Below are positions 28,438 through 36,359 of a stretch of DNA of 64,000 nt, in pieces (within the stretch, counting starts at the first letter, position 1; each line of letters opens with the position of its first letter). The notes beneath the pieces are model-generated. The model saw nothing but the letters and a program-made list of their open reading frames with translations, did no database searches and was not told the DNA's origin. The position numbers were made by a program, and so were the translations under genes. Origin of the DNA: Micromonospora parathelypteridis (GTDB lineage Bacteria > Actinomycetota > Actinomycetes > Mycobacteriales > Micromonosporaceae); the NCBI RefSeq assembly GCF_014201145.1, contig NZ_JACHDP010000001.1, positions 2,356,001-2,420,000 on the forward strand, read 5' to 3'.

Positions 28438-28455
28438 ACTGATCGCGCGATCAGT
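28438..28455 (+). promoter_or_regulatory. Perfect 18-bp palindrome, candidate operator
   Basis: ACTGATCGCGCGATCAGT at 28438-28455, about 88 bp upstream of the DUF4142 start. A TetR-like dimer could bind such a site, but no regulator gene is adjacent. Confidence 0.45.
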
Positions 28456-28542
28456 CCGTATCAGTGGGCGGACGGGCAGCCGGCAGGGTATGGCTGCCCG
28501 GTCCAGACGCGTTTCGGTCCGGACCGAGGAGGCACCACAGAC

Positions 28543-29283
28543 ATGGCACCGCTCAGTTCCGCCCGTCGCCGGCCGGGCATCCGGACCCATCGAGCGGCGA
28601 TGCTGCTCATTGCGATCATCGCGGGGATCGGTGTCCTGCCCGGTGTCGCCGTCGCCGCGCCCGCCGGCGGCCAGCAGCTCAATGCCGCCGACATGACGCT
28701 GCTCAACGGAGTGCGGCTGGCCGGGCTGTGGGAGATGCCGGCCGGCCAGATGGCCGCCGAAAAGGGGCAGTCGGCCAAGGTCCGGGAGATCGGCGCCGGC
28801 ATCGCCAACGAGCACCAGGCGCTCGACCAACTCGTCGTCGACGCGGCCAACAAGCTGGGAGCGAACATCCCCAGCGAGCCGACCGCCGAGCAGAAGGGCT
28901 GGCTGGCGGAGATGCAGAAGGCCTCCGGCGCCCGGTTCGACCAGATCTTCGTCACCCGGCTCCGGGTCGCCCACGGCAAGATCTTCCCGGTGATCGGCGC
29001 GGTCCGGGCCAGCACCCGCGACGCCACCGTCCGCAAGCTCTGTGACGATGCCAACGGCTTCGTCATGCATCACATGCAGATGCTGGAGAGCACCGGGCTG
29101 GTCCGCTGGCCGGAGCTGCCGCCAGCGGCGCTGCCCGCTCCCGGTGACGACGGGCTACTGGCCGCCGCCGCCGCCAACACCGGCCCACAGGTCGGGGTCA
29201 GCAGCACCGTCGTCTGGCTGGTCTTCCTCGCCGCGCTGGGTACCGGCGGAATCGCCACCTACCGGATGCTGCGCCGCAACTGA
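28543..29283 (+). CDS. DUF4142 (ferritin-like) exported protein with C-terminal anchor
   Basis: 246 residues. N-terminal signal peptide (basic start, hydrophobic MLLIAIIAGIGVLPGVAV, cleavage near VAA at about residue 38), then a helical DUF4142 domain (about 45-185) and a C-terminal membrane segment (about 220-240) followed by basic RMLRRN, giving sortase-free anchoring. The domain begins LNAADMTLLNGVRLAGLWEM and ends in HHMQML. No metal-binding ligands could be assigned with certainty. ATG at 28543 with GAGGAGGC upstream. Its function is unknown. Confidence 0.8.
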   Translation: MAPLSSARRRPGIRTHRAAMLLIAIIAGIGVLPGVAVAAPAGGQQLNAADMTLLNGVRLAGLWEMPAGQMAAEKGQSAKVREIGAGIANEHQALDQLVVDAANKLGANIPSEPTAEQKGWLAEMQKASGARFDQIFVTRLRVAHGKIFPVIGAVRASTRDATVRKLCDDANGFVMHHMQMLESTGLVRWPELPPAALPAPGDDGLLAAAAANTGPQVGVSSTVVWLVFLAALGTGGIATYRMLRRN

Positions 29284-29314
29284 ACGTCGGCAGTGGACTC
29301 GTTGGTGGCTCGCG

Positions 29315-29569
29315 TCACCGGTCGACCTGGGTGAAGTCCCAGGAGTGCGGGGCGCGAGCCACCAGCAGGGCAGGCGGATCCGGCAGCGGTCGAGGGTTGC
29401 TGCGCCACTTGGAGATGACCACGACACGGTGGTCGGTGGAGGAGAAGACCTCGCTGGAGACGTGCAGCGGGTCGTGCTCCAACTCGGGCAGGGCGGTGTC
29501 GCACACCCAGGTGATCAGGTCGGCGACGCCGTACGCCTCGGCACGCGCCTCCCACATCCGCACGATCAT
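29315..29569 (-). CDS. Conserved hypothetical small protein
   Basis: 84 residues with no membrane or signal segments. Visible features are an N-terminal helix (MIVRMWEARAEAYGVADLIT), a WVCDTALPELEHD segment, a beta-like stretch (FSSTDHRVVVISKWR) and a Pro-rich end with HSWDFTQVDR. The pattern resembles stress-responsive antibiotic-biosynthesis-monooxygenase-like small folds, but I cannot assign it. The ATG at 29569 lies 15 bp after the tsaD stop codon, so it is the last gene of the leftward tsaB-rimI-tsaD unit. Confidence 0.6.
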   Translation of the reverse strand: MIVRMWEARAEAYGVADLITWVCDTALPELEHDPLHVSSEVFSSTDHRVVVISKWRSNPRPLPDPPALLVARAPHSWDFTQVDR

Positions 29570-29583
29570 GTCCGCCGCTCCCG

Positions 29584-30630
29584 TCACACGCTGACCGTGG
29601 TCAACGGCAGTGCCGAGTCGGCCGGCAGGTCCAGTCGGCTCGGCGCGACCCCTGCGGCGACCAGGTGCGAACCGAGCGCGGCCACCATCGCCCCGTTGTC
29701 GGTGCACAGCTTCGGCCGGGGCACGCGGACCCGGATGCCGTACTTCTCGGCCCGCTGCTCGGCCATCGCCCGCAGCCGCGAATTCGCCGCCACTCCCCCG
29801 CCGATCACCAGCGTCTCGATTCCGCTGGCCCGGCAGGCGGCGAGCGCCTTGTTGGTCAAGACGTCACAGACGGCCTCCTGGAAGGACGCGGCCACGTCGG
29901 CCACCGGCACCGGCTCGCCGGCACGCTGACGCGCCTCGACCCACCGGGCCACCGCCGTCTTCAGCCCGGAGAACGAGAAGTCGTACCGGTGGGCGGCGAG
30001 ATCCTTCGCGGCGGTCAGACCGCGGGGGAAGGCGATCGCGGCGGCGTCGCCGGCCCGGGCTTCCCGGTCGATGGGCGGGCCGCCCGGAAACGGCAGCCCG
30101 AGCAGCCGGGCGACCTTGTCGAACGCTTCGCCGGCCGCGTCGTCGATGGTGGCCCCCAACGGGGTGACGCCCCGGGCCAGGTCGTCGACGAGCAGGAGGG
30201 ACGAGTGGCCGCCGGACACCAGGAGCGCGATGGCGGGTTCGGGCAGTGGGCCATGTTCGAGGGTGTCCACCGCGACGTGGGCGGCGAGGTGGTTGACGCC
30301 GTACACCGGCTTCTCGGCGGCGAGCGCGTAGCCCTTCGCGGCGGCCACGCCGACCAGCAGCGCGCCGGCCAGCCCCGGCCCGGAGGTGACCGCGATCGCG
30401 TCGATGTCGGCCAGGGTCACGCCGGCCTCGGTCAGTGCCCGGTCCATGGTCGGCACGATGGCCTCCAGGTGTGCCCGGCTGGCCACCTCCGGCACCACAC
30501 CCCCGAACCGGGCGTGCTCCTCGACGCTGGAGGCGAGCGCGTCGGCCAGCAGGGTGTGCCCCCGCACGATGCCGACGCCAGTCTCGTCGCAGGAGGTCTC
30601 GATACCCAGGATCAGCGGTTCGTCAGCCAT
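29584..30630 (-). CDS. tsaD: TsaD, tRNA threonylcarbamoyladenosine transferase
   Basis: Transfers the threonylcarbamoyl group to A37 of ANN-decoding tRNAs (t6A). 348 residues, ASKHA fold: [17 protein letters not shown], the metal site HLAAH (His114 and His118), [13 protein letters not shown], and the C-terminal block [15 protein letters not shown]. The ATG at 30630 is canonical; the frame remains open upstream without family similarity. It overlaps rimI by 8 bp, and with tsaB forms the t6A unit. Confidence 0.95.
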   Translation of the reverse strand: MADEPLILGIETSCDETGVGIVRGHTLLADALASSVEEHARFGGVVPEVASRAHLEAIVPTMDRALTEAGVTLADIDAIAVTSGPGLAGALLVGVAAAKGYALAAEKPVYGVNHLAAHVAVDTLEHGPLPEPAIALLVSGGHSSLLLVDDLARGVTPLGATIDDAAGEAFDKVARLLGLPFPGGPPIDREARAGDAAAIAFPRGLTAAKDLAAHRYDFSFSGLKTAVARWVEARQRAGEPVPVADVAASFQEAVCDVLTNKALAACRASGIETLVIGGGVAANSRLRAMAEQRAEKYGIRVRVPRPKLCTDNGAMVAALGSHLVAAGVAPSRLDLPADSALPLTTVSV

Positions 30631-31105
30631 GGTCGTGTGATCCGTCCCCGGTCGGCTCGGCGTCGCGCCGCATGACCAGCGCGTCGGTGTTGCTCGGTTG
30701 GTAGTAGCCGCGCCGCACCCCGATCGGCTCGAACCCGTACGTCGCGTAGAGCCGCTGGGCGGCGGCGTTGTCCACGGCGACCTCCAGCAGGGTGCTGCGG
30801 GCGTCGCGTCGGGCCGCCTCGGCGAGCAGTTCCTCCAGCAGGGCACGGCCAACGCCGCGCCGCTGGGCGTCCCGGCGGACGGCGATGTTCTGCACCCACA
30901 CCTCGCCCGGCGGAACACCGGCGAGCCCGGCGTAGCCGAGCACCGAACCGTCCGCGTCGACGGCGACCCGGTAGTGGTGCCCGTTGGCCAACTCGTTCCA
31001 GAACATGGCCGGCGACCACTGCTCGGCGCCGAAGAGGTCAGCCTCGATCGGCAGCACGTCGTCGATGTGCCACCAGCGGAACGGGTCGAGCCGTACCGCC
31101 GTCAC
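30623..31105 (-). CDS. rimI: RimI-type GNAT N-acetyltransferase
   Basis: Protein N-alpha-acetyltransferase of the RimI class, 160 residues. The acetyl-CoA binding motif [18 protein letters not shown] and the downstream [19 protein letters not shown] stretch are typical. The ATG at 31105 overlaps the tsaB stop by 4 bp, and the 3' end overlaps tsaD by 8 bp. Classical context of RimI is with tsaB and tsaD, as here. Confidence 0.93.
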   Translation of the reverse strand: MTAVRLDPFRWWHIDDVLPIEADLFGAEQWSPAMFWNELANGHHYRVAVDADGSVLGYAGLAGVPPGEVWVQNIAVRRDAQRRGVGRALLEELLAEAARRDARSTLLEVAVDNAAAQRLYATYGFEPIGVRRGYYQPSNTDALVMRRDAEPTGDGSHDHG

Positions 31106-31779
31106 GGCAGGACCGGTTTGCGGCCGGTCGCCGCCACCGCGTCCGGGCGGCGCAGGTAGAGCGGGGTGAGCCGCTCGCTGGGCGCGCCCGCCCGGATCCG
31201 CTCGGCGGCCAGCAGGGCCAGCACGGTGGCGTCCGGGTACCGCGGCTCGACCCGAACGGGCAGGTCCAGGATTTCGGCGTACCGATGCGCCCCGTCGCCG
31301 ACCGCGATCGTCGCCCCCAACTCGCGAGCGCGCGCGGCGGCGACCACCGGCGTGGACACCTCGGGCCCGACGATCCGCTCGCCAGCGCCGTCGTAGACGG
31401 CCCAGTACAGCTCCTTGCGCCGGGCGTCGCTGGCGGCCAACACCGGCTCGCCGGATGCCGCCGGGTAACCGATGGCATCGAGCGAGCAGACGCCGTACGT
31501 GGGGATGCCGAGCACCTGACCCATCGTCGCGGCGGTGACCAGGCCGACCCGCAGCCCGGTGAACGGCCCCGGGCCGAGCCCGGCGACGATGGCGGCCAGG
31601 TCACGCGGGCGCGCGTCGGCATCGGCGAGGACCGCGTCCACCTGGGGCGCGAGCAGTTCGCCGTGGGCGCGGGCGTCGACGGTGCACCGGTGCGCCCGGG
31701 CCACCACGCCGTCCGCCGAGACCTCCACCAGCGCCGCGGTCACCGCGGGGGTCGAGCTGTCCACCACGAGTACGAGCAC
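31102..31779 (-). CDS. tsaB: TsaB, t6A biosynthesis dimerisation protein
   Basis: Partner of TsaD in t6A synthesis. 225 residues; starts VLVLVVDSSTPAVTAALVEV and contains GLGPGPFTGLRVGLVTAATM and DARRKELYWAVYD. GTG start at 31779; the open frame extends 29 codons upstream without conserved sequence or a better ribosome site. The ribosome site itself is weak. First gene of tsaB-rimI-tsaD; the partner tsaE is separated from it by ung and a rightward regulator. Confidence 0.92.
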   Translation of the reverse strand: MLVLVVDSSTPAVTAALVEVSADGVVARAHRCTVDARAHGELLAPQVDAVLADADARPRDLAAIVAGLGPGPFTGLRVGLVTAATMGQVLGIPTYGVCSLDAIGYPAASGEPVLAASDARRKELYWAVYDGAGERIVGPEVSTPVVAAARARELGATIAVGDGAHRYAEILDLPVRVEPRYPDATVLALLAAERIRAGAPSERLTPLYLRRPDAVAATGRKPVLP

Positions 31780-31911
31780 GGTAAGCCAGCCTAGCCGCCC
31801 CGCCAACGCCGCCCGGTCACGCCCCGCCCCCGCCCGCTCGGTCGGCACCCCGCGCCGCCTAGGCAACTGACCGGCGGGGCGGCACGCCCCCGGGCGCGCG
31901 GCGGATACCTC

Positions 31912-31965
31912 GGTGAGCGGTATACCCGTGGGTCATAAATATGACTCACAGGTATACCGCTCACC
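31912..31965. promoter_or_regulatory. 54-bp palindrome upstream of the XRE regulator
   Basis: Perfect 15-bp outer arms (GGTGAGCGGTATACC at 31912-31926 and 31951-31965), inner 10-bp arms matching at 8 positions, and an AT-rich centre (GTCATAAATATGAC). The whole element is centred 149 bp before the regulator's ATG and about 160 bp before the leftward tsaB start, in an otherwise unremarkable 308-bp region. Likely a dimeric or tetrameric operator overlapping a promoter, and probably autoregulatory (inference). Confidence 0.7.
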
Positions 31966-32087
31966 AGGACAAGTCCAGCCCGGCAGGAGCAGGTCACGCG
32001 CCCACCGCAGCCCGGGGCAGAGGGTGGCCAGTCGTCAATCCGCCGCAGCGGTATCCGCCACGGGTCGGGCTGGTCCACCATCCCGAC

Positions 32088-32792
32088 ATGCCAACCACGC
32101 GCCTCGTCACCCTGCTCGGCAGCGCCGTCCGACAGCAGCGGCACCTACGCGACCTGACCCAGGTCGAGCTGGCCGAGTTGGCCGGGGTCAGCCAGGCGGC
32201 GGTGGCCCGGATCGAGAGCGGCAACCGCGCGCCCAGCATCGCCGTCCTCGAGGCGTTGCTCGCCGCGATGGACGTCCAATTGGTGGTCGGGGTCGAACCG
32301 CTGGACGCGCACCTCGACGCACGGATCGACGACCTGGCGGCCCGGCCGATCGGTGAGCGGATCGACGGGTTGGGCCTGGACCGGATGCTGGACCGGCTCT
32401 CCGACTTTCCTCAGGTGATCACCGGGAGCACGGCGGCGTTGCTGCAGGGCGCGCCGGTGCCGGTCGAGGCCCTGGAGATCGCCGTGCGTTGGCAGGACTC
32501 GAAACGGTTCACCCGCTGGCTGGAGGCGGCATACGGCCAGCGGTGGAACGCCAACTGGGGTGAGTTCGGCGGAGTGTGGCTGGAGCCCGAGGAGCCGGGT
32601 GAGCATCGTTGGTCGACCCGGTACGGCGAGGTCAGGGCAACAATGTGCGACGAGCTGCCCGAGACGATCGAGGTGCAGCACGGTGGGCGGATCTACCGGG
32701 TGGTGCCGCTGGTCGAGCTGGAGTTGACCGAGCCACGCGCTGGCGAGCTGTTGCGCCGCTACCGGGACCGGCAGGCGGCCGGCGGAGGCTGA
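32088..32792 (+). CDS. XRE-family regulator fused to a nucleotidyltransferase-like domain
   Basis: 234-residue protein. N-terminal helix-turn-helix (about 7-62): LTQVELAELAGVSQAAVARI and SGNRAPSIAVLEALLAAMDV. The C-terminal part (about 95-230) starts VITGSTAALLQGAPVPVEAL and continues LEIAVRW. This resembles the TG(x)TAL...G...D start of minimal nucleotidyltransferases (antitoxin-like/AbiEii-type), but the catalytic aspartates are not evident, so the second domain may be inactive. A chiefly beta C-terminus follows (IYRVVPLVELELTEPRAGELL). The ATG at 32088 gives the HTH at its usual distance. It is the only rightward gene in a leftward housekeeping run and sits between ung and tsaB. Confidence 0.8.
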   Translation: MPTTRLVTLLGSAVRQQRHLRDLTQVELAELAGVSQAAVARIESGNRAPSIAVLEALLAAMDVQLVVGVEPLDAHLDARIDDLAARPIGERIDGLGLDRMLDRLSDFPQVITGSTAALLQGAPVPVEALEIAVRWQDSKRFTRWLEAAYGQRWNANWGEFGGVWLEPEEPGEHRWSTRYGEVRATMCDELPETIEVQHGGRIYRVVPLVELELTEPRAGELLRRYRDRQAAGGG

Positions 32793-32804
32793 ACCACGGC
32801 GGGC

Positions 32805-33506
32805 TCAGCCGGCGGTGCGCTCCCAGTCGATGGTGGGCAGGCCGGCGTCGGCCAGCGCCTTGTTGGCCGCGCTGAACGGGCGGCTGCCGAGGAAGCCGCG
32901 CGGGTTCATCGGGCTGGGGTGGCCGGCCTCCAGCACCACGTGCTGCGGGTTGGTGACCAGGGCGGCCTTCTTGCGGGCGTAGCCGCCCCAGAGCAGGAAG
33001 ACGACCCGGTCCGACGACGCGTCCAGCGCCCTGATGGTCGCGTCGGTGAACTCCTCCCAGCCGGAGTTGGCGTGCGAGCCCGGGGTGGCCTGACGGACGG
33101 TCAGCACCGCGTTGAGCAGCAGCACACCCTGGGCGGCCCAACCGTCGAGGTTGCCGCTGCGCGGCTTGGGGACGCCGACGTCCGCACCCAACTCCTTGAA
33201 GACGTTGCGCAACGACGGCGGCACCGTCACACCGTCCCGGACGCTGAAACTCAGCCCGTGCGCCTGCCCGGCCCGGTGGTAAGGGTCCTGCCCGAGGATC
33301 AGCACCCGGGTGCCCTGCGGCGGGCAGAGCCGGTAAGCCGAGAACAGGTCCTCCAGGGGCGGGAAGACGGTCTGCGTCGCGTATTCCCGGGCGACGAACT
33401 CGGCCAGCGCAGCGGTGCGGGCAGCGTCCAGGTGCGGGGTGAGCACGGCACGCCACTGCTCCGGCAGCAGGGCCAGCAGGTCAAGGGCGGGGGCGTCGTC
33501 GGCCAT
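32805..33506 (-). CDS. ung: Uracil-DNA glycosylase family 1
   Basis: Removes uracil from DNA, starting base-excision repair. 233 residues; the water-activating GQDPYH motif at 72-77 (Asp74) and the leucine-intercalation motif HPSP are present. LSAYRLCPP- and GGYARKKAALV-type segments complete the fold. ATG at 33506 with GAGAGG just upstream; the frame extends upstream without similarity. Its end is 12 bp from the stop of the convergent regulator gene. Confidence 0.95.
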   Translation of the reverse strand: MADDAPALDLLALLPEQWRAVLTPHLDAARTAALAEFVAREYATQTVFPPLEDLFSAYRLCPPQGTRVLILGQDPYHRAGQAHGLSFSVRDGVTVPPSLRNVFKELGADVGVPKPRSGNLDGWAAQGVLLLNAVLTVRQATPGSHANSGWEEFTDATIRALDASSDRVVFLLWGGYARKKAALVTNPQHVVLEAGHPSPMNPRGFLGSRPFSAANKALADAGLPTIDWERTAG

Positions 33507-33571
33507 CAGGAACCTCTCACAGCGCGGGTCGGTCCCCCGCACTCTAGGCATCGGGTACGACAGCCGCCGGC

Positions 33572-34054
33572 CTAGCCCAGGTCGGCGAGCCGCCGGGCCC
33601 AGTCGCCACCGATCGGGTCCAGCTCGACGATCCGGGTGTCGTCGTCGCGGCGGTCGATGCGGACCCGCAGGTGCGCGTCGACCAACTGCTCCACCAGGCC
33701 CTCGCCCCACTCCACCACCGTCACCGAATCGTCCACCGAGGCGTCGAGGTCCAGGTCGTCGATCTCGGCGCGTGGATCGGTGGCGTCACCCAACCGGTAC
33801 GCGTCGGCGTGCACCAGGGCCACCCGGCCGCCCCGGGCCGGATCGGGGCGGTGCACCCGGGCGATCACGAAGGTCGGCGAGGTGATGTCCCCGACGACAC
33901 CGAGCCCCGCGCCGACACCCTGGGTGAGCGCGGTCTTGCCGGCGCCCAGCGGGCCGGTCAACAGCACCAGGTCACCTGCTCGCAGCAGCCCGGCCAGGCG
34001 CCGGCCGAACTCCCGGGTGTCCTCGACGGTCGGCAGCTTGACGACGTGACTCAC
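33572..34054 (-). CDS. tsaE: TsaE, t6A biosynthesis ATPase
   Basis: P-loop ATPase that resets the TsaBD complex during t6A synthesis. 160 residues with Walker A GPLGAGKT (Lys40), ITSPTFVIARVHR and the acidic VTVVEWGEGL motif. GTG start at 34054 overlaps the hydrolase stop by 4 bp, giving a tight alr-hydrolase-tsaE unit. The encoded partners TsaB and TsaD are about 2 kb downstream. Confidence 0.94.
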   Translation of the reverse strand: MSHVVKLPTVEDTREFGRRLAGLLRAGDLVLLTGPLGAGKTALTQGVGAGLGVVGDITSPTFVIARVHRPDPARGGRVALVHADAYRLGDATDPRAEIDDLDLDASVDDSVTVVEWGEGLVEQLVDAHLRVRIDRRDDDTRIVELDPIGGDWARRLADLG

Positions 34055-35154
34055 CGTTCCTCCGGCTCTCCGAGTGACTCGAGGAACCGCGCGAGCGCGG
34101 CATTGACCTCGTCAGCGTGCTCCAGCATCACCACGTGACCGCTGTCCTTGATCTTGACGAACTCGGCGTGCGGCAGCCGCCGGACGATCTCCTCGGAGTG
34201 GGTCACCGGGGTAATCATGTCCTTGTCGCCGACCACCACCAGCACCGGCGTCGCGGCCAACGCGGCGAGAGCCGGGAAGCGCGAGTGGGTGGCCAGGGTC
34301 CGCAGGTAGCGGGTCACCGTGTCGGCCGACGTCCGCGAGTTCATCGTCTCCACGAAGGAGACGAGCGCCGGGCTGGGCTTGCGGGTGCCGAACCCGTACT
34401 TGCGGGTCAGCAGCCAGGCAACGTTCGACGTCGACTTGCGGGCCTTGTCGATCACGGGCCCGCCGTACCGGGTGGCGTTGCTGACCATGTACAGCACCGG
34501 ACCTCCGACCCGGCCGAGCAGCGCGGGCGCGACCAGCTTGGTCTCCGCGATGAGCCCGCCCGAGGTGGCCATCAGGACGGTGCCGACCACCCGGTCACCG
34601 AACAACTCCGGAAACAGCTCGGCGAACGCCATGATGGTCATGCCGCCCATCGAGTGGCCGACCAGCACCAGTGGCCCGTCCGGGGCGGTGCGGTCGATCA
34701 CCTGGCGCAGCGTCCGGCCGAGCACCGTCAGGTCGTACTCTCCGGTCTCCAGCCGGCCGGACCGACCGTGACCGGGCTGGTCGTACGCCACGATCCGGTA
34801 GTCACCGCGCGCGGCGAGCATCTGGCGCTGGAAATGGAACGTCCCCATGTCCAGGCAGAAGCCGTGCACCAGCACGACGGTGGGGTGCCCCGGCACCGGC
34901 CTGGTCGGCTCGACCACCTCGACGTGGATGTCCGTGCCGTCCGGCAGCTCGAGACGGAACGCCTCGTCGTACCGCTGCTCGCCGAACGTCTCGTGCGCGT
35001 AGCGGTCGGTCGGGTCGGTCTTGAGCCGGCGGACCAGGGTGCGCTCGGTGGCGACGCCGGCCGCCAGGCCCGCCGCGGCCACCCCGACCGCGGCGCCGAC
35101 GATCCCCGCGACCCGGCCCGCAGCGGTCCGCGGACGCGGAATGCGATAGCTCAT
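34051..35154 (-). CDS. Alpha/beta hydrolase
   Basis: 367 residues. A hydrophobic N-terminal segment (about 12-36, AGIVGAAVGVAAAGLAAGVA) may anchor it in the membrane. The hydrolase domain shows VVLVHGFCLDMGTFHFQRQM (oxyanion HG), the nucleophile elbow GHSMGGM, a late aspartate in LVVVGDKDMITPV and the histidine in SGHVVMLEHADEV: a complete Ser-Asp-His triad. Substrate unknown. It lies between alr and tsaE, overlapping tsaE by 4 bp and alr by 4 bp; this place is conserved in actinomycetes (from memory), which suggests an envelope or housekeeping role. Confidence 0.88.
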   Translation of the reverse strand: MSYRIPRPRTAAGRVAGIVGAAVGVAAAGLAAGVATERTLVRRLKTDPTDRYAHETFGEQRYDEAFRLELPDGTDIHVEVVEPTRPVPGHPTVVLVHGFCLDMGTFHFQRQMLAARGDYRIVAYDQPGHGRSGRLETGEYDLTVLGRTLRQVIDRTAPDGPLVLVGHSMGGMTIMAFAELFPELFGDRVVGTVLMATSGGLIAETKLVAPALLGRVGGPVLYMVSNATRYGGPVIDKARKSTSNVAWLLTRKYGFGTRKPSPALVSFVETMNSRTSADTVTRYLRTLATHSRFPALAALAATPVLVVVGDKDMITPVTHSEEIVRRLPHAEFVKIKDSGHVVMLEHADEVNAALARFLESLGEPEER

Positions 35155-36269
35155 GCCCGCTCGCCGTCGTAGACGCGCGGCACGCGGGTGCTGCCGAACC
35201 GGGTGACGATCTCGTAGTTGATCGTGCCGACCGCCTCGGCCCAGTCGTCGGCCGTGGGCTCGCCGTCGGCGCCGCTGCCGAAGAGCGTCGCCACGTCGCC
35301 GTCGGCCACCGGGTCGTCGCCGCAGTCGAGCACGAACTGGTCCATGCAGACCCGCCCCGAGATCGTCCGCCGTACGCCGCCGAGCTGCACCGGCCCGGTG
35401 TTGGAGGCGTGCCGGGGAACCCCGTCGGCGTACCCGAGCGGCACCACGGCCAGGTTCGCCTCGCTCGGGGTGGTGTAGGTGTGCCCGTAGGAAACACCGG
35501 TGCCGGCCGGCACCCGCTTGGTGAGCATCACCCGGGCGCGCGCGGTCATCGCCGGCCGCAGCCCATACGTCTCACCGGCCACCGGGGAGAGCCCGTAGAT
35601 GGCCAGACCGGGGCGGACCAGGTCGAAGTGGGTGTCCGGGCGGGTCAGCGTCGCCGCCGAGTTGGCCAGGTGCCGCCAGCGCGGGCGCAGCCCGGCCCGT
35701 TCGACCATGGCCAGCCCCTCGTGGAAGACGGCCACCTGACGGTCGGTGGTGGGGTGGCCGGGCATGTCCGCGTACACGAAGTGGCTCCACACGCCGACCA
35801 CCTCGACCAGGCCGTCGGCCTGCGCCTTCGCGGCGGCGTCCAGCAGCGCTGGCCAGTCGGCGACGGTCGCCCCGCCCCGGGACAGCCCGGTGTCGATCTT
35901 GAGGTGCAGGCGGGCAGGGCGCCCGGCGAGCCGGCTCGCCTCGATCATCTCGTCCAGCTGCGGGAGGCTGGCGGCGCCCAGGTCCACCCCGGCGCTGACC
36001 CCCTCGTGCAGCGGCAGCCCGGGCGCGAGCAGCCAGGCCAGCACCGGCACGGTCACCCCGGCCCGGCGCAGGGTGAGCGCCTCGTCGAGGGTGCAGACAC
36101 CGAGCCAGTCCGCCCCGGCGTCGAGCGCCGCGCGGGCGGCCGGAAGCATCCCGTGGCCGTACCCGTCAGCCTTCACCACGGCCATCAGCTCGGCCGTGGT
36201 GCCGGAGCGGAGTCTGCTCACGTTCTCGCGGATGGCGTCAAGATCGACGCGTACCTCGGCCTGCCACAT
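35151..36269 (-). CDS. alr: Alanine racemase
   Basis: PLP enzyme that makes D-alanine for peptidoglycan. 372 residues with the PLP lysine in AVVKADGYGHG (Lys33), the N-terminal TIM barrel and a C-terminal beta domain containing the catalytic tyrosine region SYGHTYTTP. ATG at 36269. It leads a tight alr-hydrolase-tsaE unit and starts 90 bp after nnrD. Confidence 0.96.
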   Translation of the reverse strand: MWQAEVRVDLDAIRENVSRLRSGTTAELMAVVKADGYGHGMLPAARAALDAGADWLGVCTLDEALTLRRAGVTVPVLAWLLAPGLPLHEGVSAGVDLGAASLPQLDEMIEASRLAGRPARLHLKIDTGLSRGGATVADWPALLDAAAKAQADGLVEVVGVWSHFVYADMPGHPTTDRQVAVFHEGLAMVERAGLRPRWRHLANSAATLTRPDTHFDLVRPGLAIYGLSPVAGETYGLRPAMTARARVMLTKRVPAGTGVSYGHTYTTPSEANLAVVPLGYADGVPRHASNTGPVQLGGVRRTISGRVCMDQFVLDCGDDPVADGDVATLFGSGADGEPTADDWAEAVGTINYEIVTRFGSTRVPRVYDGERA

Positions 36270-36359
36270 GCGCCCAGCCTACTTTCCGCTGAGATCACCG
36301 CGGGCGGCGACGCACGCCCCGGACAGCCGATCCGGTCGTGCCGCCTGGAACCGACCCGA

